Assembly: GCA_964036295.1 (NCBI GenBank)
Contig: OZ038462.1
Coordinates: forward strand, 40,715,680-40,779,679
Length of the DNA: 64,000 nt
Reading direction: 5' to 3'
Source: Plumapathes pennacea
Lineage: Eukaryota; Cnidaria; Anthozoa; Antipatharia; Myriopathidae
Below, in pieces: positions 1 to 13,800 of the stretch. The translations under genes were made by a program, and so were the position numbers. The notes below the pieces were generated by a model that saw only the letters and a program-made list of their open reading frames with translations, did no database searches and was not told the DNA's origin. Position 1 is the stretch's first letter, and every line of letters starts with the position of its first letter.

Positions 1-2860
1 AGAGACAGGTTTAGTTTAATATATATTTTTTACTGTCTCGCAGCCCGCTGTGCCTGGCAGAAGCATGAACACCTGAGAGCTAATGAAAACCAGTTTTTCA
101 CACAGAATATCGAAACATGAGCATAAATAAAACGGTTTCATTTTCATTTGCTAATGTATTATTCTGCTGTTGTCGTGAAAACCAGCCTTAACAAATGCTA
201 CAAAATATTTCTTTGCGGCTCGCACCGTCTGCTTTTGCACCACTATATAAATTTACCAGACTCTCGTCTCTAGTCATGTCTTGAAAATTAACTTTCAAAG
301 CGCCAGTTAACGGCATATGTAGCCATAACTTCAGTTCCAACAAAATTCATTCTCGATGACTGTGAAAGTGACCTTCACCGTAAAAAAAAATCGTTCTCCT
401 TGATCTAAATTCTGACAGTTTTCAACGTGTATAACCAAAAACCATAATCAAGTATAACAAGTAAAACTAGATTGCCGTACACGAACTGCATTTTCTCGAA
501 TATTGATATCAGAAACAAACGAAACTCAGAAATGTATGGGCGCACGGTCGGGCATGGTTGTCAATTACTCATGGCTGCAGTAAATTTATATATGCCCTAG
601 TCTAGTACCTCCGTTAAAAAGCATGAGATTCGAATTTCCCAACGATTGACGGTTATCGGTTTACGTTTGGGATACAAACTCACTCCTTCAAAACAACATA
701 TCGCGCAAACAGATTGCAAGATAAAGCGTATAACCTATTGACATACGGAGTCACTTAGCGCTCGATTGCGTTAAGGATTTTTAAAGGCGTCTCCACACTG
801 AGACAATTTAGAGTCGATAGGCATACACGTAGCTGTCCCACAAGTGTACAAAATATGTGCAGGGATTTTCAAACGAAGTAGAATGACAATATAAAGTCCT
901 GGGCGTTACCAGTTTCGGCACTCCAACTCCGCCCTGATGCGGTTTTACTTAAGTGGATGCCTTTCGTGGTCAACAAAGACCAAACCGATATTTGCTCTCT
1001 GACTCTTCTATACGCAAGGTCAACAAATTACTCAATCCCACATGAGCAATATGTGTTAATAATTGGAATCAGAGAAAAACACCGGGAAGAAACTAGGTAA
1101 ACTGGAAGAAAAAAGAGCGAGAGAGAGAGAGTTTACTTGCATGATCCTAAATACAAATTAACGTATTACTAAAGCTGTTATAGCGGCGGAGACAGACGAC
1201 GCGTCACGTGATCTAGGAGAGCAGATTACACAGTTTTACACAAAAACTCATGTCATGGATGTCAGTCTTTTCACATCAATACCTAATCACACACACACAC
1301 ACACATATACAAATTATACCTAAATGTATATAATATATACTATATATTTCAACAGAAGCTACGCGTGTATATGTCAAAGACCGACACTGCGAGACCCTAT
1401 AATCAGTACTCATGCACTAATCCTTTAAATGTTCGGATCCAATTCTGGGTGAATATTGATAACTAAGGCTGCCTGGTACTGAGGTAAGCTGGTAATCTCA
1501 AGTACACAGAGGTAATCGTGAATCTCCGTAAAACGGAACTTTAAGAAACTTGGAAAATTCAATTTGTAAAATTTTAATCTCCTTTAAAGCTGTGTTACAG
1601 ATTCCTGCGTTACACATACCAACAAATATCTGTATTTCATTCGATATTGCCAAAGCTTTCTTTGCGTACGTAACAACACAAGCACGTAGTATCCAATGCT
1701 GGGGTGCAAAAAGATCTTCGTGGGAGAGATGTAACAAGGCAGGAGGCTTCAGACAACGAACTTTATCGAGCACGGGTGAATTTCGAATTTGACCTCGTAA
1801 ACGAACAAAAGGGCAGAGAGCCATATAGACAGCGACCGGAGATTGGCTAGACACACAATTCGGAAGAGAATGTTCGAAACAAATGCACGCTATCACGAAT
1901 GACCAGGGCAAGGACAGACGCTCCAACAAATGTTCAACAGAACCTCCCAGATTGCGAGTCAGTAAACCCCAGGAGAAAGCAAAAAAATACCCTGCATATC
2001 GCAGCAGCATATCGCAGCTTCTGCCTAATTCACTAAATAGACAATAAAATATTTGACTCCCGAGCGCGAGACTACACGCGATTCTAGAGAGTAAACAAAA
2101 TAAACACGACGCTTGGAGTACATCTTCAGCTGGACTTCCGTTTTTTTTTGTTTGTTTGTTTGTTTTTTCAGTTGTTTTGAGGCCAAATCACTCTGGAATT
2201 TTCTGTAGTCTCTTAGCAGGTGTTGCAACGAATTTCAAGAAGCGTAATAATAAAGTCTTTACTCCAGTCTGTCTAGTTCAGGTGTATGCACTGCCGAGAA
2301 CTCATCAGAGTTTGTGAATTGGTGCATAAGTGGTCTTAGCTTGGTATTTGAGCTCACTAGATGGTTTAAAAGTGTTAGACTCCATTCCATAGACCGGCAG
2401 CAGGGAACATTCTCGAGCGCATGTTTGAGCTAATAGTCACTGAATATCGAACACTGGAGTATTGACGCCTCTTACCATACCACTTCAATAAAGTCACCTA
2501 TAAGTGCTGCTCCTCTATGTGTACAAATGCAGCAAAATTAGATCGTGGATGAACTTCCGAGTGAAAGGAAACGAACAGGGTCTTCAATGTCGACGAGACG
2601 GTGAATACAATTACAGAAGATGCGTAGTAACGTATTAAACTTACAATTTAGTACCTCATATATTGCACACATTTAGTTGCGATGAAATTTGTACTGTGGA
2701 ATGTAACGCATTGCCTATACGAGTTAATTATTGCTGGTTAAGCATTTATACAACGACTCGTAGCCACTTAACAGGAAGGATGGTATTAGGCGAGTGCTGA
2801 AACTAAATAGATCTCGGTAACTCAGTCAGACGGCGCGAACCCGTCGGCTACAGCAACAAA
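1..2860. other. Intergenic region upstream of the FGF gene
   Basis: No gene recognised. Open frames here (the longest on the minus strand, 1498-2010) lack domain motifs, splice signals and protein-like composition. Simple repeats are a short (CA)n tract near 1291-1305 and a (TTTG)n tract near 2148-2166. Confidence 0.6.
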
Positions 2861-2893
2861 CGAAATATAACGTGCGTACACAAATTGCTAAAT

Positions 2894-2945
2894 TGACGTC
2901 ATTAATGTCTGGAGGAAACTCTATTCATGTGCTGCTCTATAAAAG
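2894..2945 (+). promoter_or_regulatory. Core promoter of the FGF gene: CRE palindrome plus TATA box
   Basis: A perfect CRE-type octamer TGACGTCA lies at 2894-2901 and a TATA box TATAAAAG at 2938-2945. Initiation about 25-30 bases downstream would put the 5' end near 2970. From there the first ATG is the FGF start at 3061. The motifs are seen; promoter function and CREB/AP-1 binding are inferred. Confidence 0.55.
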
Positions 2946-3060
2946 GAATAGTGAGACTAGTTTAACTTTACTTGTGCAGAAGCTCTCACGCAAAGAGCGT
3001 ATCGCAAAGACGACTCGGTCTGGAATAGTGTATAGTACAAGAGAACCCCCTTCAAGTATA

Positions 3061-6000
3061 ATGGACACCTGGCTGTTTGTAAGTACAACTTTTTGCCTCT
3101 TTCTTTATTCCTTATGGTAACGCTCAGCACATATGCTACAATTTTGTTCGTATATGGATAAACTTTCTCGTGTTGTCTGGTTTTAATGAATGTACGAGAA
3201 CTAAGGCCAAATCTCAAAGACGCCGTTGAACATTTAGGCAAAGTTGCAACTAAGATATACGGAATACGGAGACATGTTTTCCTGGTTCCTCGCGTTGCCG
3301 TCGCCGTCCTAGTTTGCCAAAGTTCCCTTATAACTGTCCCGCGGTTTATGGTAAAGCAGCAGCTGCTACACGAATAATGGAACCGGAACTTTCGACAAAG
3401 CCTTACGAGGGCGCTAAGAACTACCTGTCTTGAAGACAACGAAAGATATATTTATAACTGACAAAGCTATTTTTGCGTTCTTATCTACAATGGCGGCATT
3501 TAAACGTCAAAACCACGAGACTCACGAAAAAAGCCAACGGGATTTGGGAATGACCGAAAATATGTATTTCTTCCAAGTTCTTCTTTGTTCAATTTCTCTT
3601 AATTAAAAATGAACCGGAAATTAGTTTTACAGGCTTCTTACAGCTGAATACAACTAAGCCTATACTAGGAAGAATTCAAAACATTTCCTTCTGAATCCGT
3701 AATAGAAAGTGGCTTTCCCACGCCATATCTAAAGTTCTTTCTGCTCGTAAACAAACAAAAAAGCAACTAGTCATCATCGCGAACCGTTTGTTCCGAAAAA
3801 AAAAAAAAAGTGTGTGCTGGTATTTCCTGCAGATACCACACAAATTTCAAGGTGACCGCCTGTAGTTTGGAAGCAGAATAACGTCATAAAACGTGGCGGG
3901 AAACATTAATCACATCACGTCCAAAATTATTCAAAGCTGTGCCCAGTCACCAGACACTTGTATTCACTGTCTTTTTTTTGCGGTAGTAATTCTGGCGACA
4001 TATTGGCTCTCACTATCCTGTTATTAAACGTGCTGTGATAATAATCAGCCGCCTACTAGAAGAAATAAGCAAAATGAATTAAAGACATCATTGAAGTGGA
4101 CAGAAACCACAGAAGATTCTCCCTTGATGCTAGCCTGGTCAAGTTAGTACAGAATGCCGGTCAGACGTATGGATATTTGGGGAGTAAAGCTGACATTACA
4201 AAATAATGCTACCTCAATTTTGATTCGGGAACCTTCATAACCCCTCTCTCTGTTGCTAGTTATATTGTTCAACATCGGCATTAAATTGAGCTTAAATATA
4301 AAGTGCCATGACAACGACAAAATAGAACTGCAGGCGTCAATCCTTTTGAAGAACCTTGTTCACTTGTCCAAAGTTACGTCTCGATAAACGAAGTAAAGCT
4401 GTGTGGATTTGTGGAATGTTATGGTTTTCAGTAAGACCACGAGATTTTGCCGAGCAAAAGTAGAACGTGTCGGTATTATAAATTCGCAGAGGTCCTGTCA
4501 ATCTTCTCAGTAACCTTTTGACAGCAGAGCAGAATTTATCATCAAACACTTTTAGTAAAAGTCACTAGCAGTATTGCTATGTCAGGTTAGGAAGATTGGT
4601 ACCGCAGGCCCCCAGACTTAGTGCGCAGTTAATGCGGAGTTTCGAACAATTATCTTACTGGATCGAGATTAAGAGAAACACGACAACTATGCGAACGCAG
4701 AACATCAAAGTAACGCAAGAAATACATCAGAATTAAAGGTCTCGATTATCACGAAAGCCTTCATTGTACAAGTGAAGATCCTCTTTATACAGATTTAGCA
4801 AACTAGTGAAGTAGAAACGAACATTTATGTCACTATTATATATTTCCAGTTACTTGAATGTGAAAACTTTATGTTCAGAGAACGCACATTTTCTTGCCAA
4901 CATCTGTGTGACTAACCATTACTTTTAGCTGGCGAATAAAAACATACACTCCACCCTTGATGCACCTTCTAGAAATCAAATGCGATACTTTGGGAGCCAT
5001 GATCTTTTACAAAGGACGATATAGAGTTCTGAGACATTCAATTGATATGTCAAAGACGTCCATCCTTCATAACTGTTGGATATCGGTCTCTACCGACACG
5101 TACTCGGCAACCTAAATTAGAATGCTGAGTACATAAATAACTGGAGACTGAGATTGAAATGTTAAACCTGGGCTTAAAAAGATACCATGGAACACATGTT
5201 GCTATAAAACTGAAATATATTAAATAAGTAAAATTGCAGGTGGTAAAAATTAGTCCTAAAGGTAAAAAAAGCTTACTAGGGATTCAATTGACTCCTGCAC
5301 AAATGCGTATATGTTCATCCCTAAATAGAATACTATTTAGAATACTAGTTTGCATAATTGTAAATTAGAATAAACAGTAGAAAAAATTGAGGGTCGGACG
5401 TTCACATTCAACAGAGCGCCAAAACCGCGTTACACTTCAAGAAACATTTCTTATAATATTCACTATCGCAAAACATACGCTAGTGAACGTATTCGTGCGA
5501 ACTGAAGATCACAATTCGCAGGATGAAACAAACAAAAAACTAAATCAAATGTACTTCCGTTTTATCCAAGGTTGCATTTCCTTTGCCTTGTCGATCTCTG
5601 CCTGGATATGATTTGAACATAATATTAAAATAATTGTCCAATTACATATTAGAAAGTTGTTGCCATGATGCAAAGTATCAGAAAATTGATTTGGAAAAAA
5701 AAAAAAAAAAAAAACGATATAGCTTCGCTATCTTGCTATGATTTACAAGACTCGGGATCGGACCTCACCTTGCGTGCCTAGGTTATTAAACGGTTTTCTT
5801 TTTGTTCTTACTATTTTTCTCTCTCGCATTCTTGCTATCAGCACAGCGGACGCATAATAAAAGAAAACACGCACAGTGTGTGCATACATGATATTTCATC
5901 ACGAGATGATCCGGATGAATAATGTATCGACCGGTCTAAATCAGCACGCACGCGACAAGAGACTAAAGTATCTATTTAATACACGACTTACTACCAAAAA

Positions 6001-9000
6001 CTCCATGATACCCGATTCTGCTGATTGGCGGCACTGTGCCTCCTTGAATTCGGTGCTTCAGTCAGGATTTAAAATATTTTCGTCGTACAAAAGAAGACAA
6101 TGTCTAAAAAGCTTGCCGACACAGCACTGGGGTGTTTTCCGCTTCCTTTCAAAGCAAGAAATGATTGATTCTAGCGGCAGGAGTTACAATTGAAAAGCAA
6201 TTGTTCTAGAACTTATACGAAGTGTTGAAACTTTTGATAAAAATAAGTCTTTGCACCTGAGATATTTTCATTTATTGGCTATTTGTACAAAAGACAAAAA
6301 TTATTTGTCAGTGGATACTTTGCTAAAAACAGAATCGAAGAATGATGAATGATCATCTGTTCCCTTCAAAGGTCATTTGTTGTAGTAAATACATCTGCGC
6401 GGTTAAGTATGCGATCGTATTTACTTAACTTATATCGAGGGTGTATTCTGAACGTTCGGAACTTGGACAAGGAAGTGATATTGCGATTACGAATGAAAGA
6501 GTCAGATTTTTACCGTTTTTTAAAAAACGTTCTAACAGACTATCAATCAAAATGATGTCATATTTAGTGATTTACGAGAAAGAGTAAATGCGATACAGTC
6601 ACGTCTTGAAAAAAGATACATTTATTTGATTAACAGACATTTTGGGGTAACTTACCGACGCATTGTCAGAAAGTCAAATGCATCTCGCTGAGATGCTGCT
6701 GGTGCTGGTGCTTATACTTTGTCTTAGCTTGTCGACTTTCAACGTCATTTGACAAGAACACGCAAAGCTTTTTAGTCCCTTCCTGACAAGACAGATAATA
6801 ACATTTCGCAAAAACGTCAACACCTTTATCGTTATCTCAGTGTAAAGTTAAAATAAATAGCCAGGTCCTGTATGAAAATGGTGCGATTACTGTATAAGAC
6901 AAGTGTTTGACCTCCTAATCTCAAAATCAAGCGACCGCAGAGCAGAAACGAACTAACTTTTGGCTTCCTTCTGTGATCCTCAAAAGAGTTCGTTTGCTGA
7001 TCGAAATCTCAAAGGTGTGGCGAATAATCTTTTGCGTGGTTTTGAAGCGAAATAATCGAAGCTTAGTTGATCATTTTTGAAAAGAAGCACGTGGAAGCCG
7101 GATTAGTTGCAGGATCTCAATGCGCATAACAGCAGGGCCAGACATCTCACGGAGCGAAGAATACAACAAAAGACGTCGGACAGTGGGCACAGGTGTTTTC
7201 ACTGTTTCCTCTCTTCCATCTATAAAAAGTGCTAATAGCGGATTCTTAGCACTTCCGATGCGCTACAAGGCATCGCTCACGCCTTTTGCCGCAATTTCCG
7301 GAAAACAAGAGACTAAGCTTGATGCTCAAGAACTTTCTTAGAGCCACAAGTCAAGCGTGTACCAAGTGCCGATAATTCGTCGTGTTGAACAGTTTAGCAC
7401 AGATCGTGTCACACCAAAGATGAAGACATTAAATTCAATCAGAGGAATTAAGGTATGACAAGGCAGTGCAGTGAATATTAGTTAACCATTGAAGCGAGAG
7501 TGAAATTCATTTGCCAAGTAAGTGATTTACCTATCCAAGTGGCGTGTTCTTTCACCCACTATTAAACGTGGTTTTAGCACTTGTCAAGCAGAATCTTACG
7601 CATTTAAACTATCTCTGACCGCACGGTAACATTATATATGTTGGATGTAGATGAGTGTGATGAAGAACAACATTTCATCTCAAGTAGGCAAACAAATCAT
7701 GTAAATATGGAAGACTACGCGCCTACAAAACTTTGGCCCCACACTTACGGTACTGCATCTTCCGGACTTTAGGACAAAAGGCCAGTTATGGATCAGTTCC
7801 CGTCGGGTAAAATGTCTAGTAATCTCACGAGAGATACTGCCAATTTGCGAAAGAATGAATGATATGCTTGAAGCGCACTCGTAAAACTGCACTTCACAAT
7901 CAAACCCCAACAGCTACAACAAGTAACCACTAGCGTGCTTGAACTGAACCAATAAAATCTCGATAACTTCACGATATCAAATAAAAGTACGACGAAGTAT
8001 CAGGAAGCGGCCCAATTAAACCTGAAAATCGAAGTAACGTAAAAGCAACCCGTAACACAGGGTCGTATATTGGTAGATTTCCCACGCGGCTCCCCGTGTG
8101 ACGTTGCAGAGTTTGGCCGATAAACGTTGTGCATATTTTGAGTCAGTCCAGCTTATTTTGACTAGGGGACAAGTGGGCTTCATGATTTGCGATGGACAGG
8201 GTTTAAGTCAACCATCTCACTTGACATGACTTGAACACTTCACTCAAAAAGGAGACATGCATACGTCATTTTTTAAGAACAAAGTAGAATAGAATAGAAC
8301 AGAGTAGAATTCTGCTCTGTCCGCACGACTTGAAGTTTTAAACACAACATATGACGCGTAATCTGATAATGAAGTCGGCCGTATTACTAATCTCAGCGGC
8401 TTCACATGGATTTCTTGAGATTTTTGTAATAATCGACTGTATTCAACTACTTGAACGGCGGATGACGTAGCTTGCTAACCCCACGACTTCAGCCTCTGCG
8501 TTATTTACCACGCAATACACTATAATTATTAACTCAATTTCCCAATCGCCTGATTGACGAAAAAATGACGACACTAAATTCCCATGATCACCATGGCAAC
8601 ATCTGTGCTTTTCCCGCCATAAATTCTCCACATTTTCCACGTCTCTGGAGAGCAATTACGCGACATAAAGCACAGACAATTAAAGCAGTTCTGCATAATC
8701 TCTGCTTGCCGGCGTTTTATAACAAATGGCCCTTTTAACTGAAGCACCGCGCAATTGATAAAAATAACTTCCGCCTCGTCATTTTACCACAATCGCGCTC
8801 ATTACACGGATGCTAAATATAAATTCTACCTCGCGGTCAGGTCAAGTGATGGTAGAACCTACAGAAAGCACAACTGGACTAAACGACTGGCCACTATGGG
8901 ATACTACAGCTCCAATTAGTAAATGGGCTTTCAATAAGCCGCGTATAAAAACCAAAAGTTATTTCTAGACAGGATTGCATGACTCTCCCAGCCCTCTTTC

Positions 9001-10783
9001 ACCAACAAGTGCGTCTTACGCTACACATGACAGAGTAAGGTGGATTAAATCCATGGGAAAGTATGAATTACTTTAGCACTGATCTGCGTTCGTCTGTGAC
9101 GCATGCAATCCTTAGGAGAATTGAAGTAATTTGCTCTTGTTGTTCTCTTAAGTGCTTAACTTTATATTTACCTGCTCGTTACAGCGCGCGAGTGAAATTG
9201 GGCTTTGTAAATGAGAAGTATTCTAAGCCATTAGCTCTAAATCAACACCTTCGGCCAGTCGCCGCCGCTCCCGACGTAACGCGAGCGCCTTTAGTTCTTT
9301 TGCGGGCCCGCCTCATGTCTCGCTCGACAGAATCCAAAAACCCTAAAACAATTCCGAGTACATTTACTTGTTTTCTCAGAGACTTACTGGTCCTTTTGTA
9401 ATGTGCCGAAAAGCGCATTTAAGACTGAAAAAGAATTCCAAGCATTCAAAGCGGCTCGTTTTATTTCATAGCCCTGCAACCGCCCGTCAGTAAAACGCGT
9501 TGGTGTTTTAAGGTATACTTTACCCTACTCTCTTAAATGGAACTACTTGAGATGTTCGCTTTGGGCAGCAATCTGGACGCGAAATTGTCATGGCAAGCCA
9601 ATGATATTCAAGGGCAATCTCTAACCCAAATAGAAATGTCAGTGTCGTCAACTTTGTCGGCAAATGCGCTTTCTTCTCGTTCATAAAAACAATTATTGAC
9701 GGCCAATATCGGAACGAGACCAAGCGCGAGTTAGTGATCGACAATAATGAGAACGAATCTACGTATCTTAACAACAAACGTACAAAACGATGACAAATGA
9801 TTGGAACAGACAGGAACTGTAGAATCAAAACGTCAAGGAAAGATTATTCAAGATATGACTTCAAGACCAGTGAACGTATGTTTTAATTCCTTACTCCGTC
9901 GAAATCTGCCGACACTTAGCCATTCATGGAACTATTTACACTCGTGGTAAGGCGCTTAAGTTCTTTGAGTGAAGGCCATTCATTTTTTCCCCAGTACTTG
10001 CCGTTACGTTCGTTCACTAGGCGGACTAAATTGTCCCGAAAGCAGCTATTAATACATTCGTTATTTTTTGGCCGTTTTCATTGCAGACGAGATGTATGAA
10101 TACAGCAAGAGTGGGGCACTTGTTCTTCAGTAAGACTTACGCATAAAATTGAATGTTGTTTTTTTTCAGATAGCGTGTGTTGCGCTTCTGGTCACTTCTT
10201 TATACCCATCCACTGCACGCAGGATAAGCAGGGAAAATCGGTACGTGGGCACAAAATCTACCAAAGGGCAATTTGGCGGAATCCTACTCGTGCCCACACA
10301 CACAAGGACCGTACGGATCCAAAACGCAAGGGGATTCTTTCTTCGACTTCCTACCAAGGGACATGTGCGAGGGACCCGAAATGTGAGCGACGAATTTAGT
10401 AAGTCGGACTGATTCTTTGTATCCGCGCACAAGTGCCGCATAGCACAATTTTCACTCCCGTTTAACATTTTGTGCTGTCTGAAATTTGACTGGAAACATC
10501 GCATGAATAATATTATCTTACACCGACACACTTGCCTCGAGAGGGAAATAATTTCGTCAAATCAGTGCGTTTCAAGTTCGATTTGTATGTCAGTAGGCAC
10601 AAGGTGTTAACTTGGAAACTTAAGTTTACTGATTAGGAAATCGAAGTTTATTTTGGTCCGTCGTGGTTCACTGAGTTGCGTTGCTCGGAAATCGGAATCC
10701 CCTGGAATAGACCACTCCGCGACACTGCGCAGCACAAACCTTAAAATTGAGTTTGCGAGTCTGCGAGGGAAGAAAAAGCCACG

Positions 10784-10815
<32 letters not shown>

Positions 10816-13800
10816 TTTCTTCTTTTTATTTTTCTTTTTACTTCCTGTATTTTCCATCATCACATTTGACCAATGAAAGACTGCTTTACATAATAAAACA
10901 TCGGAGCTACTACTGACCTTCCAAGGGTGCAATGATTTACAATGATTACAACGTATAATTAACCATCGTTTGTGCCCCGCTCAAGTGCCGAGTTTTCTCT
11001 GCTGAGCAACGGAACGTAAACAAATGCCACTCAGTCATGTCAACATAGAGCGGACAAGATATACCGGTCGGCAAATTATAAATTTCATGAAATGAAAGCT
11101 TCACACCTATCCATCAAAGAATATGAAGTTTGCAAAGGCCACAAAGAAGATTCTTCGATTCGCCAATTCAATTTCCTTCTTGATCCCCTGGACTGATTTT
11201 CTTGCCCAAACGTTTCCGCAAACGCGTCATGAAATGACACATAAATTATATTTTAAACGGCCTCCAAGGGAGAAACCCACCTCTTTAATTAACTCTCGTC
11301 ACCCCCAGCGGTTTACGATTCTTGCACTTAACTGTGCGATCAAGGACAAGCAGTGAGTCGGATTTTCTAAACTTGTAACTCACGGAAAGGTATCTTAGCA
11401 ACGGTGTCTTCAGAGATATACCTGATTCAAGACTAAACCACCGGTTCTAAAGCACCGCGACAAAGAACAACAAAGACCTCCACAGCTAAATTAAACGGTA
11501 TTTATTTACTCATTTCCGGTCATCACGAGACGGTCGAGACAAACCCGAGGTACTTAGACCCCCCGTAATCCTCCAAACCGCATTTTCAAAGAGCAGTGAG
11601 CAGATCTTTTCAAGAGTGTTTGACCAGACCCAATACGACGCTCTCTGAACCAGTGACAATTACACGCAAAAGTGTTTACCTATCCCACGTGAAAATCACA
11701 GCTGGGGCAATCCGCAGGTCACAAAATAAATTTCAGTGTCTCGTAGTAAAATAGTGCTAATATGTTAACCCAAACCCGATGTCATGCCATAGTAGTAGGA
11801 CCGCGAACGTTAGACGAATACGACAAAATCCAAGAAGTCCGTGTACGACCAGGATTAGATGTGAAGAGGTATTTCGTGATGTTTCAGGCATTGCGTGCAA
11901 AATGGGCGGAAGGCCCCGCAGAGTATTAATGAAGACCAACTGTGGTGAATCGACTTTTTTTCCTTTGTGTAGAATACATTTGTATGGAGACACCAGACTA
12001 TGGAATATCGTAGAGGATGTCAAAGTATTAAGATTGATGTCAACGTACCTTTGATAGATTCTACGTTTTGACATTAAAAATGTTCTTCGTTTTAACGGGA
12101 TTCAAACCCATGACCCTTTACAGCTACGCCAAGCTGGACATCAGTTCCAGATGGACTAATCTTGTTAAACTATATTGTAAAACGTACACTGGCTGATAAA
12201 GTTGTGTGATAACCCGGCGTCGAATGAAACTATACATCAATGCAAACGTAAAGTTTTTCTGCGGAAATAATACGAGAGGAACACCAAAAATATGGCTAGG
12301 GCATTCACAAAAACTGACTGACAATGAAAGGATAAAAAACTGACAATAAAACTCGAAACGTCAGCCGATACGTTCTTTGCGGCGTTCTCAGCATCTCTAC
12401 ATCAACCTTACGTTGGTACAACGTTATATGGTAGAGCTTGACCGTTAATATCATAATTACTTTAATTAAAACGATTGTACTTTTGTTCTCTGCTGGTCGA
12501 GAGCATGGTGGAAATAATGTACAAAGTTGCGTCTTACAGCTCCATTACCAATTTTCTTTTTTTAACGGACGGGTACATTTATTGCAATAAATAGGAACAA
12601 ACGTCACTTAATCAGGAGACTCACAGAAGATGTCTTCACGATACTTTGTTTCTTGATTCAAAGGGCTATTTCGAGAGAAAACTAAAAATAGACTTGCGCT
12701 AGCGCCGTGTGAAATAGTTATGTCACAACCAACTGATGCCCTTCTCATTTAATAAATTCCGAACCTTACAGTTCGTAAAAATACATTTTCGGGTAAACCC
12801 TCTGATGAAATATTCTACATGAACAAATTACTTTCATGTAATGTACTAAGATGAATATTTGCCAATTTTAGTTAAGCACTTCCTTTTTATAAATTCCTTG
12901 TATACCAGACTTTGGGCGATGAGAAGCCTCTCATTGATCTCGCCGGCGTCTTTTAGCAATATTCAGTTGTTTACGCCATAAATTTTTCTTCAAACCAGTC
13001 AGGTGTTCAATATTCGTGGGATTCTTCCGTCCTACTTAAGTCTATCATCTGCACGACCTGCTATCAACTAGAATTTGCTTCCGGCCTACGACGTTTACAA
13101 ACTAAAATCTATGAATTTAATAAAAGCTACAGTTTGCACGAGTTAAACAAATCACAATTATTTATTACGGCGCAGCGAAAGTACGAAAAGGGATGTGACA
13201 CCCAGTGAAGCATATTTTGCTAAATATAGTCTTAAATGTAGTCTTAAATGTAGTCTTAAATATAGTCTTAAATATAGTCTTAAATATAGCCTTAAATATA
13301 GTCTTAAATATAGCCTTAAATCTAGTCTTAAATATTGTCTTAAATCATCACGCCGACGGCCTAGTGTAAAGTCACAATCGGTGATCTTCAAATGCTGACG
13401 ACCACTTTTCCGAAAATGATGCCACTAACTAAATATATTAACCAAGAAATCAAACCGCGTGTCCATGAAATGGGCATTAGATATAATAACTGACTTTGCG
13501 AACTCCTTAAAAACTCATAACTACAATTTCATGCTAGATAGTACTTGACACTTATACCTCTTCAACCGCGATTTTGGAATGTTTTCTACGCTTAGAATTG
13601 TTTTGCAAGAGTTCCAATATTATTTCAAAGCAAAAACTATATCGTATCGTCTGGAGGGAAACAATGGAGCTTTATCGCCATAGCCGTTCTGCTCAAACTT
13701 GATCAAGTACGAAAACTAGGCACCGGAAACAGTGTTTTACGAAGTTTGTACGGAAGCCTAGCAACCTCGCTCCCAGGGCCTTTTCATTTTCTTTAATAGG

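Noticed and set aside
1498..2010. 170-aa minus-strand open frame
   Set aside because: No motif, odd composition, no splice or promoter context; consistent with chance in this spacer.
2957..3439. 160-aa minus-strand open frame over the FGF first exon
   Set aside because: Antisense to the well-supported promoter and first exon of the FGF gene; no domain recognised.
13158..13398. Leu/Arg/Tyr or Ser/Leu/Lys repeat proteins
   Set aside because: Frames through the 12-bp tandem array in the FGF intron.
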